Assembly: GCF_029813775.1 (NCBI RefSeq)
Contig: NZ_JARVKW010000002.1
Coordinates: 186,001-250,000 of the forward strand
From: Streptomyces sp. DH24
GTDB lineage: Bacteria; Actinomycetota; Actinomycetes; Streptomycetales; Streptomycetaceae
Length of the DNA stretch: 64,000 nucleotides
Direction: 5' to 3'
The translations under genes were made by a program, and so were the position numbers. Of the stretch, positions 61,901 through 64,000 are shown in pieces. Under the pieces are notes generated by a model, which saw nothing but the letters and a program-made list of their open reading frames with translations, was not told where the DNA came from and searched no databases. How positions within the stretch are numbered: the first letter of the stretch is position 1; every line of letters begins with the position of its first letter.

Positions 61901-64000
61901 GAGGGACAGCCGGGAGGTGAGCAGGACGGTGTCGGAGCCGGCGACGGCGACGGCGGCGCCGAGCATCGGGTGGCTCGCGACGCCGAGACCGAGGCCGCGG
62001 GCGTCGGTGCCGGACCGGCCGGCGTCGAGCCAGTAGCGGCGGCGCTGGAAGGCGTAGGTGGGCAGGTCGGTGTGGCGGGCGCCGGTGCCGTGGAACACGG
62101 CGGCCCAGTCGGCGGCGGCTCCGCGGACGAACATTTCGGCCAGCGCGGTCAGCACGGCGGCGCACTCGTCGCGGCCCTCGCGGAGGGTGGGCACGGCGGG
62201 TGTGCCGGGGGCGGTGGACTGGGCGAGGCCGGCGAGGACGGGGTCGGCGCCGATTTCGAGGAGCCGGCTGACGCCGAGGTCGGTGGTGGCGGTGCGCACG
62301 GCGGCGTGGAAGCGGACGGCCTCGCGGACCTGCCGGACCCAGTAGCCGGGGGTGGCCCAGTCGTCGTCGGCGGCCCGGCCGGTGAGGGTGCTGACGGCGG
62401 GGAGTAGCGGTCGGCGGTGGCCGATGCCGGCGACGGCGTCGGCGAACTCGGCCAGCATCGGTTCCATCAGCGGTGAGTGGAAGGCGTGTGAGACCCGCAG
62501 CCGCGTCGTCCGGAGGTCGCGTTCCCGGGCGGCGGTCGTGATCTGCTCGACGGCGTGTTCCGTGCCCGAGACGACGACGGCGCGCGGGCCGTTGACGGCC
62601 GCGATCACCGCGGTGCCCGGCTCCCCGGCGGCGGTGAGGAGCCTTGCGGCCTCGGTCTCGTCGGCCTCGATCGCGGCCATGGCGCCGCCGTCGGGCAGGG
62701 ACTGCATGAGCCGGGCGCGGGCGGCCACCAGCCGTACGGCGTCGGGCAGTTCGAGCGCTCCGGCGGTGTGCGCGGCGACGATCTCGCCGATGGAGTGGCC
62801 GATGACGACGTCGGGCTCCGCTCCCCAGGCGCGCAGCAGGGTGACGAGCGCGGTCTCGACGGCGAAGATCGCGGTCTGGGCGTAGCCGGTGCGGTCGAGG
62901 AGGGCGGCCTCGGGTGTGCCGGGGGCGGCGAGGCACACGTCGCGCACGGGGACGTCGAAGCCGGGCGCGCCCCGGAGTTCGGCGTCGAGCAGGGCGCAGA
63001 TGTCGTCGAAGGCGCGGGCGTAGGCGGGGTGTGCGGCGTACAGTTCGCGGCCCATGCCGGGGCGTTGGCTGCCCTGGCCGGTGAACATCCAGGCGGTGCG
63101 GCCCTCGGTGACGATGCCGGTCACGGCCGTGCCCGTGCCCGGGGTGCCAGTGAGGCCGGCCAGTGCGGTGTGCAGGCTGGTGCGGTCGGGGCCGAGGACG
63201 ACCGCGCGGTGTTCGAGGACGGCTCGGCCGGTGGCGAGGGTGTGGCCGATGTCGAGGGCGGAGGCGTCCGAGGCGGTGAGGTGGGCGGCGAGTCGTTCGG
63301 CCTGCGCTTCGAGGGCGGTCGCGGTGCGGGCGGTGAGCACCCACGGGATGTGGGGCAGGTGGGCGGGTGCGTCGTCGGGCGTGTGGTGCCGTGCGGGGGG
63401 TTCTTCGAGGACGAGGTGGGCGTTGGTGCCGCTGATGCCGAAGGAGGACACGCCGGCCCGGCGGGGTCGCTCGCCGCGCGGCCAGGGGCGTTCGTCGGTC
63501 AGGAGCCGTACCGCGCCGGCGGACCAGTCGACGTGTGTGGAGGGTTCGCCGGCGTGCAGGGTGCGGGGCAGGCGTTCGGCGCGGAGGGCCATGACCATTT
63601 TGATGACGCCGGCCACACCGGCCGCTGCCTGGGTGTGGCCGATGTTGGACTTGACGGACCCCAGCCAGACGGGGTCGTGTTCGTCGCGTCCCTTGCCGTA
63701 GGTGGCGAGGAGTGCCTGTGCCTCGATGGGGTCGCCGAGCCGGGTGCCGGTGCCGTGCGCCTCGACGGCGTCCACGTCGGCCGTGCCGAGTCGAGCGGCT
63801 TCCAGGGCTCGGCGGATGACGCGCTGCTGTGCCGGTCCGTTGGGGGCGCTGAGGCCGTTGGAGGCGCCGTCCTGGTTGACGGCGCTGCCCCGGATGACGG
63901 CGAGTACGGGGTGGCCGAGGCGCTGGGCGTCGGAGAGGCGTTCGAGGACGAGGACGCCGGCGCCCTCGGCCCAGCCGGTGCCGTCGGCGCTGTCGGCGAA
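46961..64000 (-). CDS. Type I polyketide synthase, three modules visible (5' end beyond window)
   Basis: More than 5,670 residues are in the window; the open frame runs past 64000 inside a KS domain. Module A is (KS)-AT-DH-ER-KR-ACP, module B KS-AT-DH-ER-KR-ACP, module C KS-AT-KR-ACP. All ATs show GHS(I/V)GE and HAFH (malonyl). Both DHs keep HVVGG…VPG and the LD(T/A)VLH acid motif. Both ERs have [11 protein letters not shown]. The KRs of A and B carry LDD; that of C does not. A C-terminal docking region ([20 protein letters not shown]) follows, then an acidic repeat tail. The stop lies 11 bases before the next synthase gene. Confidence 0.96.
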   Translation of the reverse strand, partial: FADSADGTGWAEGAGVLVLERLSDAQRLGHPVLAVIRGSAVNQDGASNGLSAPNGPAQQRVIRRALEAARLGTADVDAVEAHGTGTRLGDPIEAQALLATYGKGRDEHDPVWLGSVKSNIGHTQAAAGVAGVIKMVMALRAERLPRTLHAGEPSTHVDWSAGAVRLLTDERPWPRGERPRRAGVSSFGISGTNAHLVLEEPPARHHTPDDAPAHLPHIPWVLTARTATALEAQAERLAAHLTASDASALDIGHTLATGRAVLEHRAVVLGPDRTSLHTALAGLTGTPGTGTAVTGIVTEGRTAWMFTGQGSQRPGMGRELYAAHPAYARAFDDICALLDAELRGAPGFDVPVRDVCLAAPGTPEAALLDRTGYAQTAIFAVETALVTLLRAWGAEPDVVIGHSIGEIVAAHTAGALELPDAVRLVAARARLMQSLPDGGAMAAIEADETEAARLLTAAGEPGTAVIAAVNGPRAVVVSGTEHAVEQITTAARERDLRTTRLRVSHAFHSPLMEPMLAEFADAVAGIGHRRPLLPAVSTLTGRAADDDWATPGYWVRQVREAVRFHAAVRTATTDLGVSRLLEIGADPVLAGLAQSTAPGTPAVPTLREGRDECAAVLTALAEMFVRGAAADWAAVFHGTGARHTDLPTYAFQRRRYWLDAGRSGTDARGLGLGVASHPMLGAAVAVAGSDTVLLTSRLSLATTPWLADHVVGGLVVVPGTALVELALQAGLRVDCDHLDELTLQAPLVLPDQGAAQVQIVIDTATDDGRRTVRIFSRTEDAEVEQAWTLHATGTVSTGTTRPAPWDLRAWPPAAAEPADLTGLYDRLTEAGLRYGPAFQGIDRVWRAGDDWYVEAALPEPVADDAEPFGLHPALLDTVLHTLALRTPGDDHRALLPFLWSGVTLTAVGAPAVRARLTVRGDGEITLRVADAAGDPVATVDSLLLRPVDTAELTVRRAPSGADHLYRLEWTRATTPTSEQPATEPVALGTRIPGLETATLHSGPEALIAAIDAGDAAPRRALLPVGTGPLTDVLTRTLHAVQRWLAEPKLAGTRLVIVTCGAVPVLPDETADPAGAGVWGLIRSAMNEHPGRLALVDVDDTGLTPAVLATTDEPQLAVRKGEVWAPRLARMASGGVLVPPVGVGDGWRMDVVEQGRLDGVALVAEERRPLGRGEVRVGVRAAGVNFRDVLNVLGMYPGDAGRLGHEGAGVVLEVGPGVEGLAVGDRVMGLLDGAFGPTAVTDARLLARVPVGWSFEQAASVPIVFLTAYYSLVDLAGLRAGESVLVHSAAGGVGMAAVQLARHLGAVVYGTASEPKWPVVRGLGVPEERIASSRTTDFEERFRPGVDVVLDSLAGEFVDASLRLVRPGGRFVEMGKTDVRDAEEVRAEFGVEYTAFDLMDAGPERIAEMFAALLELFEKGLLKPNTVTSFEIARAPEALRLLGQAKHVGKVVVSVPAPWQQSGTVLITGGTGGLGAELARHLVARHGVRDLLLVSRRGLEAPGARELTEQLGVLGARVSVRACDVSDREALAGVLEGVRLSAVVHAAGVLDDGLIADLTPERLARVLAAKAESALHLHELTRGHDLSAFVLFSSFAGVVGSTGQAAYAAANNVLDALAVSRRAAGLPAVSLAWGMWETAEGMGGTLAKAELDRMARQGFPALETSEGLALLDTALLVNEPVAVPVALRPSALSAVRDTLPTVLHDLVPASDRRRRAAGSATAGTGTALARKLAGLQDTEQERLLLDLVLTQVAAVLGHASAGSVDPARAFKDLGFDSLTAVDLRNRLGSATGITLPATLVFDHPTPASLTAFLKTQLLGSADRTDGAPAVGSRARVALDEPIAVVGMGCRFPGGADSPDALWDLVAEGRDGLTALPADRGWDPALLDGLTSVGGFVDDVALFDAELFGISPREALAMDPQQRLLLETAWEALEDAGIDPTSLRGSATGVYAGVSANGYGSGTVDDPQGNTEGYLLTGSTPSVASGRLSYVFGLEGPAVSVDTACSSALVALHLAAQALRAGECDLALAGGATVMATPGIFLEFARQGGLAGDGRCKSFAEAADGTGWAEGGGILVLERLSDARRNGHPVLAVVRGSAVNQDGASNGLTAPNGPSQQRVIRQALAAARLEPSEVDAVEAHGTGTRLGDPIEAQALLATYGQGRSDDEPLWLGSIKSNIGHAQAAAGVAGVVKMVMALRRERLPRTLHVDEPSSHVDWSTGAVALLTEERAWPRGDRPRRAGVSSFGISGTNAHVVLEEAPSAPSPQRQASPVPVVPWVLSGRSEQAVIAQSERLAEFLTGRPDVSPLDVGLSLATTRAALEHRAVVLGPDAETLRAGLTAVTGPAELAGSAVAGVVTEGRTAWMFTGQGSQRIGMGRELHTAYAEFARAFDEVAELLEAELAGADGFPLPLREVLFADDDSTAAALLDRTGYAQAALFAVETALAALLHSWGVRPDVVLGHSVGEFAAAHVAGVFELADAVRLVAARARLMQALPEGGAMAAVEADEAEVAELLRGAEDVAVAAVNGPQAMVVSGTEAGVERVMAAVSGLGRRTTRLRVSHAFHSPLMEPMLAEFAGIAARIDYRRPTMAAVSTLTGAALADGDWTTPDYWVRQVRQAVRFHDAALTAVGDLGAVRFLELGPDPVLSALVEPAHAVPALRRNRPEAHSLLHAVAELYVRGTPVDWAALFTDSGATPTRLPTYAFQRERYWLRDAGGSADARGLGLRAAQHPLLGAAVPVAGTDAVLLTARLSVAATPWLADHVVGGTTVVPGTAMLELALAAAERVHCDRVDELALQAPLILPDRGAAQVQIALDAPDDTGTRSLRLYARPDTADDDSTWTLHATGAVSGDATPSRPSDLRTWPPAGAEPADVTGLYERLADAGLRYGTAFRGLRNVWTHGDALYVEAALPEAVAAEAPAFSLHPALLDAVLHALALRADDREGTLLPFAWSGVTCQAVGADRVRVRVEPRGSGTYALHVADAAGDPVAAVESLLLRPVSTGELAAQSAAANAAEDLYRVEWTPLVPSGERTAAPSDRVTVLRAPEAPEPWQAAGLTLAGCDDAVPDTVVLPIAAGAGTAAVGDALAAVREWLTEERFASARLVVVTNGAVAVRDGETPDVGGAGVWGLVRSAMNEHPGRFALVDTDDAPESYRLAATRTDEDQMAVREGKVWVPRLARMASGGVLVPPAGVGDGWRMDVVDQGRLDGVALVPEQPIPLAPGQVRVGVRAAGVNFRDVLNVLGMYPGDAGRLGHEGAGVVLEVGPGVEGLAVGDRVMGLLDGAFGPTARADARMVCQVPEGWSFEQAASVPIVFLTAYYSLVDLAGLRAGESVLVHSAAGGVGMAAVQLARHLGAVVYGTASEPKWPVVRGLGVPEERIASSRTTDFETRFQPGVDVVLDSLAGEFVDASLRLVRPGGRFVEMGKTDVRDPEQVRAEYGVDYTAFDLMDAGPERIAEMFAALLELFEKGLLKPNTVTSFEIARAPEALRLLGQAKHVGKVVVSVPAPWQQSGTVLITGGTGGLGAELARHLVARHGVRDLLLVSRRGLEAPGARELTEQLEELGARVSVRACDVTDRQALARILEGVRLSAVVHAAGVLDDGLIADLTPERLARVLAAKAESALHLHELTRDHDLSAFVLFSSFAGVVGNVGQAAYAAANNVLDALAVSRRAAGLPGVSLAWGMWETAEGMGGTLAKAELDRMARQGFPALPTSQGLALLDTALLVNEPVAVPVALRPASLAAVRETLPAVLHGILPAPDRRRRVAGHAAGGGALARRLRELSVEEQERELLDLVRTQVAAVLGHASPAAVDPERAFKDLGFDSLTAVDLRNRLGSATGVTLPVTVIFDHPTPAGLATWLREKLTGAPAEGTGEGRDTTTPSAPAADEPIAVVGMGCRYPGGVDSPEALWDLVTTGGDGIAPFPLDRGWNTRALDGVAAVGGFVDGATEFDAELFGISPREALAMDPQQRLLLETAWEALERAGIDPLSLKGSATGVYAGVSANGYASGQEDDDADPETDGYLLTGSTPSVASGRLSYVFGLEGPAVSVDTACSSALVALHLAAQALRAGECDMALAGGATVMATPGMFLEFARQGGLAGDGRCKSFADSADGTGWAEGGGILVLERLSDARRNGHPVLAVVRGSAVNQDGASNGLTAPNGPSQQRVIRQALKAARVSPAEVDVVEAHGTGTRLGDPIEAQALLATYGQARSDDEPLWLGSVKSNIGHAQAGAAAASVIKMVMALQRRHLPRTLHVDRPSSHVDWESGAVRLLTEPRDWQASGDRPRRAGVSSFGISGTNAHVILEEAPPPASTHAPAVAVPGGNGRAPLVPWLVSGRTAQATRAQAARLAGFLTNGPERSPYAVAHALATTRAVLDHRAVILGSDTDQLRAGMHALATDGESVTGHATVVTGTVGEGRTAWLFTGQGSQRPGMGRELHAAYPVFAQALDAVCDLLEAELGGPEAGFPRPLRDVLFADPAAREDDGLLDATGYAQTALFALQVALAELLRSWGVRPDLVTGHSVGELAAAYTAGVFELPDAVRLVAARARLMQALPGGGAMAALEGSEAEVTELLKGLTGGGQVAVAVVNGPSSVVVSGDGHLVEEALAVARERGRRVSRLRVSHAFHSPLMEPMLDDFAAVARTVTYRRPTVAAVSSATGEAVTAEWATAGYWVDQVRRPVRFHDALTTATGDHGATCLLELGPEPVLTARARSASDGRSTATAVLRTGRPEPESLLTAVAELFVRGMKTDWAAVTTAADRTTATTTTSALATAVTPAPATTTAATPAPAPATAAAPGTVTAVTTAPATPPATPLTTASDRTTVMVATTAADSTTAVATTAVATTAVATTAAATATTADPAVAPATDGAGVAPPWERLDLPTYAFQRRRYWLRDRRTQRRAGGADGAGRTGTDDGFWSLVEDGDTAALADRLGVAPDASLDTVLPVLSDWRRRQREASELTAWRYRLTWKPIGVPAAASALTGHWLVAAPEQDAADQDGFLEQCTRALRDAGAQVTVLTVGTHDSRTALTARLRELAPDGVLSLLASADEPASDDGLPPAATALTLLLAQAWTDAAGGTGAPLWCVTRSAVSVGSGDPLHHPAQAQLWGLGRSLALEHPDLWGGLTDLPARPGHREVTRLVQILAHSGSADWREDQLAVRAGGGVFAARLVRDDSARHSAPSPARNRGTVLITGGTGALGSHVARRLAHQGAEHLLLVSRRGADAPGATGLRDELAALGARVTLAACDLTDRDALRDLLAGIPENTPLTGVVHAAGVPANGVLADLTPQHLAAALAAKATAADLLHELTTDLGLDLDFFVLFASVTGVLGNAGQAAYAAANAHLDALAQYRRAQGLPAASVAWGPWAGDGMAADRAAEERIRRSGLRLLPPERALAALDQVLADDQPCTTVVDVSWDRFATAFTLTRPSALLSDLPDAAPAGRSDAAAPGAGAGELVSRLRDLPPAERERALGDFVLARVAAVLGHESPAALDADRPFKDFGFDSLTAVDLRNQLMAGTGLRLATTLVFDHPTPVGLARHLHAELFPADTAELSPQDMDEDRVRRLLASIPLTRLHEAGLLPGLRTLLAEADDEQARSTDDTDRSWADDDPDGEDPAIADLAVEELVHLALGDDMPDEDADTDAYIDSDTDPDTGPDTGLDADPDTDPYTDADLAFTDRD
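46965..47100 (-). repeat. Acidic Asp/Thr/Pro repeat tail of the module C protein
   Basis: Short tandem DNA units (such as GGATCTGTGTCG on the plus strand) encode a C-terminal tail rich in Asp, Thr, Pro and Gly: [20 protein letters not shown]. It follows the docking helices. Confidence 0.85.
49376..49738 (-). repeat. 121-codon Thr/Ala/Pro-rich insert in the post-AT linker of module C
   Basis: It lies exactly between DWAAV and RLDLPTYAF, where the other four modules have 9 to 11 residues. It contains three perfect 15-base tandem units (AGTGGTGGCCACGGC, 49454-49498) and looser repeats of a [12 protein letters not shown] block. The reading frame is kept. Confidence 0.93.
50100..50391 (-). repeat. 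AT segment shared with module D (44641-44932)
   Basis: Partner of the 44641-44932 block in the downstream synthase gene. Confidence 0.9.
52400..58540 (-). other. PKS module B: KS-AT(malonyl)-DH-ER-KR(B-type)-ACP
   Basis: Approximate positions: KS 58490-57240, AT 56940-55990, DH 55850-54990, ER 54420-53500, KR 53500-52870, ACP 52660-52430. All active-site motifs looked intact, so full reduction to a methylene is predicted. Confidence 0.9.
52890..54470 (-). repeat. ER-KR block of module B, repeated in module A
   Basis: About 1.6 kb matches 59034-60614 at an offset of 6144 bases (exactly 2048 codons). Long stretches are identical by eye, for example 53341-53660. Confidence 0.92.
58540..64000 (-). 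other. PKS module A: (KS)-AT(malonyl)-DH-ER-KR(B-type)-ACP
   Basis: Approximate positions: partial KS 64000-63400 (its Cys lies beyond the edge; the His motifs EAHGTGT and [10 protein letters not shown] are visible), AT 63110-62160, DH 61990-61130, ER 60550-59630, KR 59620-58990, ACP 58780-58570. Fully reducing by motif. Confidence 0.9.
59034..60614 (-). repeat. ER-KR block of module A, repeated in module B
   Basis: Partner of 52890-54470. Confidence 0.92.

Noticed and set aside
61130..61990. Inactive dehydratase in module A
   Set aside because: The HVVGG…VPG His motif and the LLDTVLH acid motif are both present. Nothing suggests loss of activity.
46961..64000. Calling the cluster a polyene macrolide
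   Set aside because: The regulators and thioesterase fit. However, no visible module has KS-AT-DH-KR without ER, and no mycosamine or glycosyltransferase gene is present. The deciding modules are beyond the right edge.
1..64000. tRNA, rRNA, insertion sequences or prophage genes
   Set aside because: I looked for tRNA cloverleaf arms, transposase motifs and terminal inverted repeats by eye and found none. A covariance-model search would be needed to exclude small RNAs.

Overview
The window reads as a high-GC actinomycete chromosome, almost certainly Streptomyces. The grounds are very strong G/C preference at codon third positions, many GTG starts with GGAGG-type ribosome sites, and families typical of the genus: a GAF-PP2C phosphatase, a DUF5753 XRE regulator with an RsbW-like ATPase and a Methyltransf_19 protein, a DUF3618 protein, and a CebR-type operator. 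No rRNA, tRNA, insertion sequence or CRISPR array was seen.

Left part (1 to about 23.7 kb): mostly ordinary chromosomal genes. In order these are the N-terminus of a cytochrome P450 running off the left edge, an ABC-2 exporter with a divergent GbsR/MarR regulator, a frameshifted DinB gene, an EamA transporter with a divergent LysR regulator, a coiled-coil protein, a secreted type-B carboxylesterase and a GAF-PP2C phosphatase. Next come small membrane proteins, a DUF2975-XRE pair behind a perfect 7-3-7 palindrome, a Nudix hydrolase and a membrane-tailed sigma-like factor. A secreted glucuronoyl esterase with a CBM2 sits behind a perfect CebR box. It is followed by a secreted M15 peptidase, the RsbW/XRE/methyltransferase group, and htpG. 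Strong hairpin terminators close many of these units.

Right part (about 23.9 kb to the end): one edge of a large modular type I polyketide cluster that continues past position 64000. It opens with a type II thioesterase, then a PAS-LuxR regulator of the PimM type and three consecutive large LuxR (LAL) regulators. Two P450s and a phytanoyl-CoA-dioxygenase-like enzyme run on the plus strand and meet the polyketide synthase genes tail to tail at a perfect terminator hairpin. The two minus-strand synthase genes encode the last five modules of the assembly line. Two are fully reducing (KS-AT-DH-ER-KR-ACP), two are KS-AT-KR-ACP, and the last is KS-AT-ACP-TE. All five AT domains carry the malonyl-type HAFH motif. 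Read by the collinearity rule, the carboxyl end of the chain would be a 3-oxo-5,7-dihydroxy acyl unit preceded by four saturated methylene carbons, released by the thioesterase.

How the cluster may work together: the regulator set (PAS-LuxR plus three LALs plus thioesterase II) is the one known from nystatin/amphotericin/pimaricin-type clusters. I find sequences resembling the PimM operator about 80 to 100 bases upstream of the thioesterase II gene and of both P450 genes. No polyene-forming module, sugar gene, loading module or product-defining gene is visible, so the compound is not identified. The synthase DNA is clearly mosaic, with almost identical KS, AT and ER-KR blocks shared between modules. 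It also carries two unusual low-complexity stretches: a 121-residue Thr/Ala-rich insert after one AT, and an acidic repeat tail after a docking domain.
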